DNA of 64,000 bases. Source: Plotosus lineatus. Taxonomy: Eukaryota > Chordata > Actinopteri > Siluriformes > Plotosidae. Below are positions 1-11,956 of this stretch, piece by piece. The position numbers were made by a program, and so were the translations under genes. The stretch lies in contig CM045732.1 in the NCBI GenBank assembly GCA_024760905.1, positions 57,415,996 through 57,479,995 on the forward strand, written 5' to 3'. Each line of letters opens with the position of its first letter. Position 1 is the first letter of the stretch. The notes beneath the pieces were generated by a model. It did not search any database, was not told the origin of the DNA, and saw only the letters and a list, made by a program, of their open reading frames with translations.

Positions 1-713
1 TTGTTGAATATGTACAATGTGCTTCATATTATGTTTGTCTTTTACCATTTTATTGTGTATAGAAGAGTGAATATGAGCTGAAGAAATCGTGACATGAATT
101 TGTCGCTGTGCTGTAATGAAAATTAGTTACACTTGGACAGAATTTTAAGTAGGATCTGGATAATGAGCCAGATATAAAGGGACGTTTTCCTCTGATTTGA
201 TTGATATTCTATGGTGTAGATTTCAAGCATTTTTTTTTTCAGACATAGTGTAGATATAACGTTTATTTTTTGTAAACACTACCCTGCCATATAAACCTAC
301 CATGACAAATGTAAGTAGACTTTAAAATAAATTATTAGGTAATAATAAAACTGTTAATAAATAATATATTTATTTTATTTACACCGGACTATAACTTTTT
401 GTGTACTATACAGCAATGCTTATTTACTGAACATAAATTATATTTTAGACTTCCATTGGAATAACATGATTATTATCAGGCTTATTATATAATATTGTCC
501 AAAATCTTATTCGTCAATGTATAAATAAAATAAGTAGCTTTCGAAAGTTTTGTAGGAGTGTACAAGATTTTCACATTGTTAGTCAGATGAGAGGTTGGTA
601 GTTATTCAAAGTGTCACATGTGCAATTATTTCAGTTGTAATGCAATTCCAATTAGCATAATAGAAATCTATGGTTTATTGAAACTGGGGAAAAATGTTTT
701 TGAGAGCCAACCA

Positions 714-744
<31 letters not shown>

Positions 745-891
745 ACACACACATTTTTCCAATTTGTTTTACTCCACTAAAGTAAGAGACAGAGAGACAG
801 AATGGTTTTATGCCTGGGGAAGCCTCATGCCTTTTCCCTTGCCTGGGCCTGGTATAAAATCCTTGGAATAACCAGCTCCAGGGCCCTTGGC

Positions 892-929
<38 letters not shown>

Positions 930-1401
930 CCTATGTGTGCCTGGTTGTCAAACCTTAGGATAATCTTGTGTTTTAGATGTAAATGTATCCAACACCTCTA
1001 TGAATATATCCATTCACATTTGCAGCTAGAGATGACAAAAGCCAACATTTTCTCTTTTGATAGTTTCATCCATCAATATATTTGAGAATGTTGTGTCATT
1101 TCAATACAAAACTGCGAATATTTGCATCTCAGTGCATCTGCATCAGATTTGCTCATACTGGTACAGACTACATGGGAGAAGGAAAAGCAGTCACTCATAG
1201 ACGATCATTTATTTTAATACTGAGCTGAATTCTACTGCTCTGTGTATTGTACAAAAAAATAAAAAATAAACCAGGTGTTTTTAAATATGCATCACCTGTG
1301 TTTAGATATATCACATGTACTCAAGAGAGTACTTCAGCTCGGGTAGTTGCACTCTGACAGCAGCTCGGAGTAAAACCCAGCTGAGGCATCCTCAGTTCAC
1401 C

Positions 1402-1436
<35 letters not shown>

Positions 1437-1902
1437 AGTGTTGGACAGTCAGATAAATTCCATCATGCATGCCTTTCTGTACTGTCCAAATCATTCATGT
1501 CTGTTGAAGGAGGGAGGAGGAATTAACACAAACAACACTTGCTAGTTGCACTAAATAATTCTAGAGGCTTCTAAAAAGCAATCAATTTACGTTGAACACA
1601 ACTTCCATTACCTAATTAAATGTACCGTACTGGCTGTGTTTCTGTGTGTAAATTGTTTGCTCAGGCAAAATCTAAAAACATATGGGCTCAGACTCAGTCT
1701 ACCATCTCTTGAAACATGTACGTTCACAAAATACAATACATTGCGAAAGGAAACCTATGTATTCATATACAGTATGTATACACAGCAGGATCCCATTTAA
1801 TACAATTTGAATTATTTTTAGAATTGCCTGGCATTTGATAGGTCCTTATTGTGTTTAATGGTAGCAAATGTAAAAACTGAACAAATCCATCACATAAGAC
1901 CA
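1..1902. other. AT-rich sequence downstream of tpo, no gene seen
   Basis: Holds a poly(C)/(CA)n tract at 714-753, (GT)n at 895-923 and a (GATGAT)n tract at 1402-1436. ORFs here are short and follow the microsatellites. No exon with convincing splice signals was recognised. Confidence 0.5.
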
Positions 1903-1904
1903 AT

Positions 1905-2254
1905 ACCCCCATTTCACTGGATTACAGCATGCAAGGATCGTGTAGCGGAAAGGCGCGGAACGCAGTCTACGGATGAGTTTCGGCATTTTTACACGGAAAA
2001 TGGGTGAAAATCCTACGAAAAAGTGTAAATTCTTACAATCGAAACTTTCACAGCATATGCGGAATAGGTACGCAAAAGTGACCCCACGGAACACTCATGG
2101 AATTTTTTTGGCCTGCCGGAAGCATACGGAAGTGGAGGAAGACTTGAGGAATAACTACAGAATCACACGGAAGATGAGGGAAAAATTGCGGAACGTTTGC
2201 GGATGACAACATTTTTGTTTCCGTAAGTCTGCGGTGCTCCAGTGAAATGGGGGA
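1905..2254. mobile_element. MITE with TIR ACCCCCATTTCACTGGA (copy 1)
   Basis: The left ACCCCCATTTCACTGGAT and right TCCAGTGAAATGGGGGA ends are inverted repeats flanked by AT. The interior has ggaaaatgggtgaaaatcctacg, also found in copy 2 in opposite orientation. A 2-bp AT target would fit the ISL2EU-type group, but that assignment is a guess. It lies downstream of tpo. Confidence 0.65.
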
Positions 2255-2537
2255 ATTAGACAGGATGCGACTGAAGGACCTACTGACCCATTTGTAAGAA
2301 GAAGAAAGCATGAAATATTCAGATATGGTATAATTTGCTTGCATTTAAATAGTAAAACAATAAAAACAGAATTCTAAAAAAGGATAACTGGGTATAATTT
2401 GTATCGACATGTTCTTTCTTTCTGTAATTTTAAAGATTTCAGAATTCTCAATGTGGTTTCTGCCTTTTGGACTCATTTTTAATAAATAAATTACAAAAAA
2501 TAATTAATATTAAAATATTTGTCATGCTATGGTTATA

Positions 2538-3170
2538 CAGATGATCCTTGCTTTACATTTATTCGTCTTACGTTTTTTCGATTTTACGTTTTTTGTAAAA
2601 AAAAAAAAATTGTAAGTCATTTTGAGTTTAGTGCGGTCTCCGTAGTATGACACGTTCTTACATAGATGTAGTACGCTACTTACGCATGATGCTGCGTCCA
2701 AATTTTACATGGCGCTGCTTCATTGATTGTTTACAAACGACAGATGGAATGTGCCCCCGCTTCGTCCCAGTTCACCACGCGTTACCCTTGTGTTAAGAAG
2801 TCGTCTCTGCGATCTTTGTGTTTACACTGTTTTGCATATTTGTAACCCTAAGCAAATATGGTTGGTCAGAAGCGTAAGCCTACTAGTGATAGTGGTAATC
2901 AGAATCAGTGGTGGTAAATGAATTTGATTAAAATTTATTTATTTTAAACTATTTTGCTTGAATTTAATTTATTTGAAATTAATGTTTATTATGTTACAAT
3001 GTTATGTTTATAATGATTGATTTAGGGGTGTTTTATGAGATACGATAATAGTATTTATGGATGTATAGTACAGTATGAACGGTCATACATCACTGGAACG
3101 TACAGTAACGACTTTACTATTTTTTTTCACCCTACGTTTGGCCGTTCAGAACGTAACTAAAACTTACCTG
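2538..3170 (+). mobile_element. Tigger-like element, CAGACGCTCCCC family (copy 1)
   Basis: It begins CAGATGATCCTTGCTTTACA, is preceded by TA, and ends in a degraded inverse TIR near GGCCGTTCAGAACGTAACTA. Near 2859 an ATG opens MVGQKRKPTSDSGNQ, the start of a Tigger/CENP-B-type transposase, which stops after a few codons. The sequence just before it (gtttacactgttttgc) is shared with the other copies. Confidence 0.65.
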
Positions 3171-3184
3171 ATCGAATAAAATTG

Positions 3185-3283
3185 GTTTGATCTATGATTT
3201 TGTTCCCACTACACATGAGTGGTTATTAGACATAAGATCAAAAACATAGGGGGGGTGCGCTTATTACGTTGAGTACGATACGT
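3185..3283. mobile_element. End fragment of the TACYGTATTC family
   Basis: TTGATCTATGATTTTGTTCC through GCTTATTACGTTGAGTACGA matches the right end of 30911-31713. Only about 100 bp is present. Confidence 0.5.
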
Positions 3284-4482
3284 TTAAAACTTATAAAAAA
3301 TAATTATTTGTAAAACCTAGACACATAAGGAAACATTTTTACTGGTGATGGTTACATTGGATCTGCAGCCTATCCCAGGAAAATGGTGCATGAGACATGA
3401 ACACACTCACAGTGGAACAAAAGAGTTGGGAATGGATGATGTATAATACTTTATGTGATGTATCTGACACTTCAGCTTGCAGATTTTAAGTTAATTTGAA
3501 AGGGCAATAAGCAATTAACCTTTGGTTTGCGCTATTAGCAGCATCAACAGAACTTTCTTTGATTTCTGAATTCAACAGAAATACCACTTATTTCTTAAAC
3601 CTTCCTGGAAAGATGAAATACTCTAGGCTGTTGGTGAAAAAGGATTTTTCAATGTCATATGCCATGATATCTGCTGTATGGCTTTGGATAGTGTAAAGGC
3701 AAACACACAGGAGGAAACAGACATTTTATCAGTGGACAGCCCGTTATTTTGGGAGATATGTATGCGTGCCTGCAGTGGTCTGAGGGCTGTGCAATGCTGT
3801 ATGTAGCAACATCCATTTTCTCCCTCTTTTTTCCCTCAGGACATTATATCAGCCCACAGATTTTCAGCAGCTATCTATTACATAGCCTGCTTTCAGAGAT
3901 AGACTGAATAAACACTGGAGATATGGCTGATGCATGTCATGACCTTTCGGGCCAAAGGACCAGCCCAAAGTAAACCTGCCTCGGTTTTCATATCTGGAAC
4001 TATGGAGAATGCCATATGCTACAGCCTGTACAAACAGGGCACAGACTCAGCTGAAATTCAGATCCAGTTCCTCACACAGGTTTTATAGACTAATTTCTGC
4101 ATGGTGCTCCAGGCTATAAATTACAATGCAGTCATTGATAATTGTGTATTTACTTATTATATAAATTAATTTCTCTGTGCAACAAGTGTGAATAAGTTCA
4201 TTGTTCTGGCAGGGCTACATTTCTCTAATGAATCAATACTTGTCATCAAGCAGAACTCCAGAGTTGCCAGCCCATGAAAAACTAATTTAGAGAACACACT
4301 GAGGATCATGGAAACTGTTCGTAATCAAGATGGTCAATAACCATCTAGTTGAAGGATTATAAGAATTTAGGGTTTTAATAGGTTATACCGAAAAGTTTTA
4401 GACTTTGGTCATCCAAGAACCTTCCACTGATGTGCACAAATTTTACTGATTGTGATATTTGATGCATATCAACAATCCAGAG
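3284..4482. other. Unassigned sequence downstream of tpo
   Basis: Apparently unique sequence with no repeat I recognise. I searched the minus strand by eye for the CCP and EGF-like exons expected after TPO exon 12 and saw none. The adjacent stretch 5042-5614 likewise shows nothing identifiable. Confidence 0.45.
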
Positions 4483-5041
4483 CAATGGAGAGTGTGAAAA
4501 AGAGGTGAAGAAGAGTGTGCAGGCAGGTTGGAATGGTTGGAGAAAAGTGTCCGGTGTGATGTGTGATCGGAAGGTATTGGCAAGAATGAAAGGAAAAGTG
4601 TACAAGACGGTGATGATGCCAACGATGTTGTATGGTTTAGAAACAGTGGCGCTGGAAAAAAAGACAGGAGGCAGAGCTGGAGGTAGCAGAGATGAAAATG
4701 TTGAGGTTCTCGTTGGAAGTAACGAGGATGGATAGGATCAGGAACGAGTACATCAGAGGGACAGCACATGTAAGAGGTTTTGGAGACAAAGTCAGAGAGG
4801 CTAGATTGAGATGGTTTGGACATGTACAGAGGAGGGATAGTGAGTATACTGGTCGTAAGATGCTGAGGTTGGAACTACCAGGCCTAGAGGAAGACCAATG
4901 AGAAGATTTATGGATGTGGTGAAGGAGGACATGAAGGTAGTTGGTGTAAGAGTAGAAGATGCAGAGGATAGGGTGAGATGGAGGCAGATGATTCGTTGTG
5001 GCGACCCCTGAAGGGAACAGCCGAAGGGAAAAGAAGAAGAT
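4483..5041 (+). mobile_element. RTE-type LINE 3' fragment
   Basis: The sequence matches the 3' end of the LINE at 60164-62184 in the opposite orientation. It includes codons for KSVQAGWNGWRKVSGVMCDR and RLRWFGHVQRRDSEYTG and ends with GCGACCCCTGAAGGGAACAG then gaagggaaaagaagaaga. Frameshifts break the ORF. It lies downstream of tpo. Confidence 0.8.
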
Positions 5042-5614
5042 CATAATTAATTGATGCTGGTTTAGTCCTCAGTCTGCCTCTGTTTAGGCCTTTTGTCTTG
5101 TTTTATTTCAGGGTTGTCTGTTCCATCGAAATATCATAAATGTGTCTAATATCCATAAAAGTTTTAAGAATTAATAAACCTTTTTCATAGTACAAAGTGT
5201 CACTCAACATTTGATTTTACACGATCTGCTCATTCTTTATCTCATCTGGAAGCCTGCAAGACATTTTGTACTACAGGTTAAATCCATCTCTACAGTTCAG
5301 ACAAAAATATAATTATCCCAGTTATCTCTTTATTACAAATGGTCAGCCAATGCATGTAGTGTTAGCATCTTGAACTTTGCATTATAGCTACAAGTCTAAT
5401 GAAATCCCCCAAATAACATACAGTATAAAGTTTGTTACAGTCTACAGAGTCAGGAATATACAATACAAAGGATTATTTAGTGGCTTCAGACATCTGAAAT
5501 CATATAGGAAATATTTGGTGGGGGCAGTCACTGTTTTTGGTAGAAATTATATTTCTACATGGCAGGTAATTTTACATCAGATAAAGTAGAGTAATAGAAT
5601 CCAACAAACCCAAC

Positions 5615-5860
5615 AGTCATTCATTCCATCATAATTAATCCTAATTAGGGTAGCGGGGAAGCTGGCGCCCATCTCAACCGACCTTGGGCGAGGGCGGGCA
5701 CACCCTGGACAGCTCGCAGTGCCATCGCAGAGCCAACACTCACACAACCATTCACACTCACAAGTAAGGGTGATTCAGAACAGCCAATTAACCTACTGTG
5801 CATGTTTTTGGACCCAACAGTGATAACATGCATTTTGCCGGTTCTGTGTAATTGAATCAC
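5615..5860 (-). mobile_element. L2-type LINE 3' fragment
   Basis: On the minus strand it ends GGGCGCCAGCTTCCCCGCTA, ccctaattaggatt and a short atgaatgaatga tail. Upstream is GCCAACACTCAC in inverse. It matches the L2 tail of the chimeric SINEs at 17091 and 47414. Confidence 0.7.
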
Positions 5861-5868
5861 TAATTAGG

Positions 5869-6033
5869 CAGCACGATGGAGCAGTGATTAGCACGACCAC
5901 CTCACAATAAGAAGGCCAGAGTTAGACTCCCAGCCTGGGCGCTTCTGTATGAAGTTTGCATGTTCTCCCTGTGCTTGCGTGGGTTTCGAACATACAGTCC
6001 GGCTTCCCCCCACAGTCCAAAAACATTCAAAAA
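5869..6033 (+). mobile_element. SINE with V-type central domain
   Basis: The head GGCAGCACGATGGAGCAGTG is tRNA-like. The core GTTTGCATGTTCTCCCTGTG and TTGCGTGGGTTTC matches the conserved central domain of fish V-SINEs, which is related to L2 sequence. It lies next to an inverted L2 3' end. Confidence 0.7.
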
Positions 6034-6088
6034 GTTCAACTAAATTTGTAAACTAGATTCTAAACCATACTGAATGCAAGTCACTTTA

Positions 6089-6279
<191 letters not shown>

Positions 6280-6287
6280 GTTAATAT

Positions 6288-6648
6288 TGGGGCAGTGGTG
6301 GTCTAGTGGTATAGGGCGCTGGATTGCTGATCCAAAGGTTGGGGGTTCAAGTCCCACTCTCCACAAGGTTGTCACTGTCCTCCCCAGTGCAGCTAATTGG
6401 GTTATCAAAGGCGGGCCATGTCTCTCACTGTCTATGGTGAGAGGTTCATGTAATAGAACCATTGCTGACCTTCGTAAAGAGTAGCTGCAAAGCCGTCAGC
6501 GTGTTTCTGTCCCTTGCTAAAAAGGGTTGTGACAGGAAGGGCATCCGACGTAAAAACCTCTGTCAAATCAAACGTGCGAATCAGATGATTCACTGTGGCG
6601 ACTCCCGAGTAAAAGGGAAAAAGCCGAAAGGAAGACAGACAGACATAC
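6288..6648 (+). mobile_element. tRNA-derived SINE, RTE-type tail, 12-bp TSD (copy 1)
   Basis: The head GGTGGTCTAGTGGTATAGGG (A box) and GGTTCAAGTCCC (B box) resembles a tRNA. A body of about 140 bp follows, then after GTCAGCGTGTTT a tail ending GATGATTCACTGTGGCGACT and aaaagccgaaagg, close to the RTE LINE 3' end in this window. The duplication agtagttaatat is exact at 6276-6287 and 6649-6660. A (gaca)n run closes the tail. Confidence 0.9.
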
Positions 6649-6769
6649 AGTAGTTAATATGCACATTTTTTGAGAAAAATGTTTATATTCTTGTCTAGAT
6701 TTTTTGTTTTGTTTTTTTCGTAGCTAGTATTTTATAGTATTAGTTAATTTCTTGGACGTTCTACCTTTC

Positions 6770-6971
6770 TCAGTTTTCCCTCCATGCATCCAGGGCCATT
6801 GAAGGTATACTGGTGCATGACAGAAAGTGTTCAGGGTACAGCCCTACACTGAAGATATCAGCAGGAACCTCTGCCAGCCCACTGTTGTCACATAATACTC
6901 GAGACAGTGAGTGTTTCTGTAGCTCTTTTCTCTGCTGCTGAGAAAATATACCTGGCTTTTCCCACCAGAAT
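6770..6971 (-). CDS. tpo: Thyroid peroxidase exon 12: last coding exon, ends at TGA after the peroxidase domain
   Basis: The exon runs from tatttcag|ATTCTGG to a TGA at 6770-6772, 66 residues plus stop (648-714). It encodes [24 protein letters not shown], then [18 protein letters not shown] and stop. Human TPO continues here into CCP, EGF-like, transmembrane and cytoplasmic segments (933 residues). This frame instead ends where secreted MPO/EPX/LPO end. A GT donor-like AAAG|GTAGAA lies just 3' of the stop (exon side at 6763), but using it would keep the TGA. No canonical AATAAA is seen for about 1.4 kb downstream. The stop could be real, an allele or a sequence error. Confidence 0.9.
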
Positions 6972-7241
6972 CTGAAATACATACACATACGCATATATCT
7001 AGCCTTTGAATAACACATCAATATTTTTTTACTACACAGAGGCATTATTGAAGGCTTTAAGTATAAACTAAATAACAGGACTCTATATTTTGTAAAGACA
7101 ATTCTTCTTTTTTGATCTATGACAGTGCACGTCATCCTTGACACACTTTTGAAAGATTTAACTTTTTCATTATGATTTGACAAGGTTTCCACAGTGACAT
7201 ACAATTCACTGCTTACAATAACGATGGACTATGCGAGTTAC

Positions 7242-7479
7242 CTGTCACCTTCTCTGAGCATCTTCATCTGTTTTCCGATCAAGCATGCAAACAGAGGGCC
7301 AGTCCTAGTGCCAGGCACTGAATCCTCCACCAGACCTCCGAGCCAGACATCAATATTTTCAGGATGCCCATACAGATCCATCACTTTTTCCATCAAAACT
7401 CTGTCACGTATCACATTCTTCAGATCTGCTTTGCTTTGTACTCGGTCATATCCACAAAACTCCCTCCAGTCATTGTAAC
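7242..7479 (-). CDS. tpo: Thyroid peroxidase exon 11
   Basis: The exon runs from catttcag|GTTACA to GACAG|GTAACT, 238 nt, phase 1 in and 2 out, residues 569-648. It encodes [21 protein letters not shown] and [18 protein letters not shown], all close to human TPO ([39 protein letters not shown]). Confidence 0.96.
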
Positions 7480-7614
7480 CTGAAATGTGAGAAGATATAG
7501 TTTTACTTAAGTGGTGTATGTATGTCTGTACAATTGCTGTAATTTTTTTTAACAATATAAGGAACAACAGAATGTAATTTACGGCATTTTCACTTCTATT
7601 GGCAGTACAGTCAC

Positions 7615-7785
7615 CTGGCAGGCCATGATCTCGTCCTCTTTGGAGGTTTAGAGATGCCAGATCAAGTGTCTCTGGAATAGTAAGCACCATAAGTTTCTCT
7701 GTCAGCTCCTCAATCATCAGATGATGTTGGTTTTGTCTGGCAGCTGGGTGGCTTATGAGACCTCGCAATATTGGATCCAATCCTC
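7615..7785 (-). CDS. tpo: Thyroid peroxidase exon 10
   Basis: The exon is bounded by ctttacag|GAGGAT and CTGCCAG|GTGACT, 171 nt, phase 1 both sides, residues 512-569. It encodes [10 protein letters not shown] and [17 protein letters not shown]. The Asn-Leu-Gln-Arg-Gly-Arg-Asp-His stretch is one of the most conserved parts of animal haem peroxidases; the Asn hydrogen-bonds the proximal His. Confidence 0.96.
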
Positions 7786-8233
7786 CTGTAAAGTGGAATT
7801 TTGAGGATAAACTAGACAATCATTTGAAACCACTTTAATTGTAAAGTGTTCTGATGGACAATGTCATGTAATTTACCAATACTTAGTATTTGCTAGGTTT
7901 TGATTTGCTGCTTATCAAATTAGCCCAGCTAATGAAAGCTATGCTAAACTAACTCAGTATTACAAATAGATAGTTAAATAATCCATGTTACGTACTGTTG
8001 GTTTTCTTTTACTTATGTGAAAATTTGATATTTGAAATACACATTTGTATTTAGACCTTGAAAATTCAATTAAGTACAAGTAATATTAAATTGTCTTTTA
8101 TTTTTCTTTTATTTTACTCCAGTTTTTCTTCTTAATTTAATAATTACCAATCCCTACCCATCTCCTCCCCACAATACATGACAACTACCAATCACTGAAG
8201 GTGAAGCTCACCGCATAGTTTTATGGCATTTAT

Positions 8234-8583
8234 ACCTCATTTCACTGGAGCACTTACAAAAGCAAAAATGTTGTCATCCGCAAACGTTCTGCAATCATTC
8301 CCTCATCTTCCGTGTGATTCCGTAGTTATTCTTCAAGTCTTCCTACACTTCTGTATGCTTCCGGCAGGCCAAAATATTCCGTGAACGTGCTTTTGAACAT
8401 GTTGCGTACTGTGGCATACCTGTTCCGCACATGCTGTGAACGTTCCGAGAATGTGAGAATTTTCACTTTTTCGTAGGATTTTCACCCATTTTCCGTGTAA
8501 AAATGCCGAAGCGCTTCTGTAGACTACGTTCCGCCACGTTTCCGCCACGATCATTGCATGCCGTGCTCCAGTGAAATGGGGGT
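8234..8583. mobile_element. MITE with TIR ACCCCCATTTCACTGGA (copy 2)
   Basis: The ends ACCTCATTTCACTGGAGC and GCTCCAGTGAAATGGGGGT are flanked by AT. The interior is the reverse orientation of copy 1. No gene is encoded. It lies in a tpo intron. Confidence 0.65.
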
Positions 8584-8967
8584 ATTAAGCTGGATGTATT
8601 TTTTTGACCTGCTGCACATGCAACATCACAGGTAGTGTCGCACACATGGAGGAAAGTGTAATACAGTCACCTTTGTATGCATGAGCTCATAAATGCCATA
8701 ATTGGCTTCTGCCTCTGTGATTGACAAGACAGAGATATAACCTCTACTTTGTCCGAAGAGCCCAGTCATTAATGATATCTTTGGCTCATGGCTATAGATG
8801 ATTGTGGAACCTCTAAGCTATTTTGGAGCATAATATTCATTTTCAATATTACAAAATTTACGACTATGATTTATGATTTGATGTTAATACATAGCCAAAA
8901 ATATATACAGTTCTGTATACGAGCACCAGTATGTTTAAAAAAGTGAATAAAGCTCAAAATCCTTATA

Positions 8968-9211
8968 CAGTGGTACCTCACCTTACAAAATGAATCCGTT
9001 TCAGAGCTTTTTTCGTAACCTGCATTTTTCGTAAGTTAAACCGCATTTTACATGTAAAACACGTGATTCGTTCCAAGGCTCCCAATACTACCCCCTAAAC
9101 CCTTTAAAAATGATAAAAGCATACCGTTTAAGACCTCCTGCTTCAGCATCGTACCGATGGTAGATGGGTAGCCCGTTTGTTCTTCTCATTTGCACTAGAA
9201 ATCACACACAC

Positions 9212-9262
<51 letters not shown>

Positions 9263-9755
9263 TTGACCATGTCTTCTTAGCAGAGTTATAATCTTACAAA
9301 TGTTTATGGAAGGTTAAAAGCCTGAGTCAAGAAATAAAGCATAAAACAACAGTAACTCTGTCCTTTACACGAAAAGCATCATGGTGGATTCAGCTCTATA
9401 ATAGGCAATGGGAGGTAGCTGCGTCATTCCTCCTAGGCAATGGGATCCCTGTCCAAGATGGGGTCAGGTGGACCTGTCCAAGATGGCGCTTGAGTGAAGG
9501 CGACATGAACGACAGCTCAGTTGTAAGCCAATGGAAGGCCAGCGGGGCGGGATGTTTGAACGTCATTGATGGGTGAGCAGCTCGTGCGTTGTTTGAATGG
9601 CGCGTTTTAATGTTTGAATGGCACGTTTGAATTTTTAAGATGGCGCTTTCGTAACGTGAACTTGTTTCGTATCCTGAGACAAAAATTTGAGGAAAATGCT
9701 TTTCGTAACCTGAATTTTTCGTTTGGTGAGACTTTTGTAAGGTGAGGTATCACTT
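8968..9755. mobile_element. Tigger-like element, CAGTGGTACCTCACC family (copy 1)
   Basis: It starts CAGTGGTACCTCACCTTACA and ends GTAAGGTGAGGTATCACTT with TA on both sides. A (GT)n run sits at 9208-9254. The body includes cgtttgaatttttaagatgg and similar segments shared with 43549-44355. It lies in a tpo intron. Confidence 0.8.
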
Positions 9756-9879
9756 TAATAGCTTTTATTTCCATACATAATGCATTGGGATCATTACACA
9801 TTATATTCCAAATCAAAACATTACGAAAAAAAACATCAAATGCGTATTATTCCTTGAAAGAAATGGAAGTGAATATTAG

Positions 9880-11087
9880 ACTGTTCAAAAAAATCAGTGT
9901 CTGCTTTCTTCTTTACAAACAAAGGTTTATTCAGTGTATAAACTGAAAATGGTTGTAGGTTTTGTTTTCCATTAATGAATCACTGAACAAATATTTAGTT
10001 GTATAATCTCTGTTTCTGAGACCTGCTGTATATCTGTGTTGTATGGAGTCAACTGACTCCTGGCACCTGTGAACAGCTTTTCCAGCACAGGATGATTGAA
10101 CTATATTCCAGAGTTCTTCTGTATTTCTTGGTTTTGCCTCAGAAACTACATTTTTTATGCCACCCCACAAGTTTTCTATTAGAATAAGGTCTGGGGTTTG
10201 GGCCGCCGCTCCATAACTTCAATCTTGTTGTTCTGGAACCAAGATGTTGCCTGTTTACTAGTGTGTTTTGGGTCAATGTCTTGTTGAAACACCCATGTTT
10301 AGGGTGTTTCCTCTTCAGCATGAGGCAGCACGACCTCTTCAAGTACGCCAACTGATCCATGATTCTTTGTATATGATGAATAGGCCCGACACTGTAGTAT
10401 GAGAAAATCCCCGTATCATGATGCTTGTGCCACCAGGCTTCACTGTTTTCACAGTGTACTTTGGCTTGAATTCAGTGTTTGGGGTCATCTGGGGGGCCAC
10501 TACACTCAAAAAGAACAATCTTACTTTCATTAGTCCACAAAATATGCGGTTTCTCTTTAAGCCATCCAATGTGCTCTTTGGCAAATTATAAACTCCAGCA
10601 CACCTTTTTTTAAACAGTGGGACTTTGTGGGGGAATTCTTGTTGATAGCTCAGCTTCACATAGCCATCTTTAATTGTAACAGGAATCACAGGTAACTTTA
10701 GACCTTCTTTGACCTGGTTTTGTTTGGTGACTGAGTCCTTGCCAGTTTGGCTCTTCTTCGATCCATTTGAATGGTAGTTTTTCATTTTCTTCCACGTCTT
10801 TCAGGTTTGGTTGCTATTTTAAAGCATTTGTGATCATTTTATCTAAGTAGCCTTTCATTTTCTGCACTTTGTTATATGTTTTCTTTCTCCAATCAATTTT
10901 TTCATCAAGCTAAGACATTCTTACCAACAAAGTCTGGAACGACCCATTTCTCAAGATTTCAGAGAATTTCTCTATAACCAACATATACAATATTTGCTGC
11001 CTTTCTTCCTTAAATAAGGGAAATAATTGTCACCTGTTTTTTAAAGAATGAATGCTTCACCACTTGAGCGCCACACTTATTTCAACA
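9880..11087 (-). mobile_element. Tc1-like transposon, degraded transposase
   Basis: The minus strand carries transposase pieces: KSQTGKDSVTKQNQ and KSTLDGLKRNRIFC (10339-10785), then LMLKRKHPKHGCFNKTLTQN and WGGIKNVVSEAKPRNTEELW (9931-10360). These follow the Tc1 order but are frameshifted. The left end ACTGTTCAAAAAAATCAGTG and right CCACACTTATTTCAACA are weak remnants of a TIR shared with 53358-54478. It lies in a tpo intron. Confidence 0.7.
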
Positions 11088-11088
11088 T

Positions 11089-11224
11089 GTTTTGGATACA
11101 AAGTCAGAGAGAGTAGATTGAGATGGTTTGGACATGTACAGAGGAGGGATGATGAATATATTGGTAGTAGGATGCTGAGGTTGGAACTGCCAGGCAGAAG
11201 GCCTAGAGGAAGACTAAAGAGGAG
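11089..11224 (+). mobile_element. RTE-type LINE fragment
   Basis: A 136-nt piece encodes FGYKVRESRLRWFGHVQRRD and continues through SRMLRLELPGRRPRGRLKRR. It is the same family as 4483-5041. It is sandwiched between a Tc1-like element on its left and a CAGTGGTACC-family element on its right, in a tpo intron. Confidence 0.75.
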
Positions 11225-11225
11225 A

Positions 11226-11558
11226 TTCAAATTTTTGTCTCTGGATACGAAAGAAGTTCACATTACGAAAGCACCATTTCAAAAATTCAAACAATATACG
11301 ATTTGCTCTCCCATTGACTATCTCCCAACATCCCGCCCCACTGGCCTCCCATTGGATAGGAGGGATGATGCAGCTCTCTCCCATTGGCTATTATGGAGCT
11401 GCATCTCCATAATACCCATGATGCTTTTAGTGTAAAGGACAGAGTTACTGTTGTTTTGTGAGTTTTTTGAGTGTGCTCATTGCAACTTTATTTTTTGGCT
11501 CAGGCTGTTAACCTTGCATAAACATTTCAGATTATAACTCTGCTAAGAAAACATGGTC

Positions 11559-11621
<63 letters not shown>

Positions 11622-11892
11622 TCCCAGTGCGAGTGAAATGAAGAAGTGGGCTCATGGCATGCAGTTGAGTGATATCGCAAAGGAATATGGCCAAACCCTT
11701 CTACCATCAGTACGATATTGAAGCAGAAGGAGGCCTTAAAAGGTATAATTTTATAATTTTTAAAGGGTTTAGGGGTAGTTTTGGGGCCTTGGAACGAATC
11801 ACACGTTTTACATGTAAAATGCGGTTCAACTTACGAAAAATCCAGGTTACAAAACTACTTCTGGAACAGATTAATTTCGTAAGGTCAGGCAC

Positions 11893-11895
<3 letters not shown>
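11226..11895. mobile_element. Tigger-like element, CAGTGGTACCTCACC family (copy 3, one end lost)
   Basis: The right end TTTCGTAAGGTCAGGCACCACTA and the internal blocks (CACGTTTTACATGTAAAATG, a (CA)n run, NMAKPFYHQY codons) match copies 1 and 2 in inverse orientation. The left end merges with the RTE fragment at 11224. Confidence 0.7.

Positions 11896-11950
<55 letters not shown>

Positions 11951-11956
<6 letters not shown>

Noticed and set aside
4443..5044. Minus-strand ORFs of 126 and 135 codons
   Set aside because: Antisense of the RTE 3' fragment; no family resemblance in that frame.
6296..6365. Possible tRNA gene (A and B boxes, GGTTCAAGTCC)
   Set aside because: It is the head of a SINE repeated at several loci with a LINE-like tail and TSD; a cloverleaf with a proper acceptor stem is not evident.
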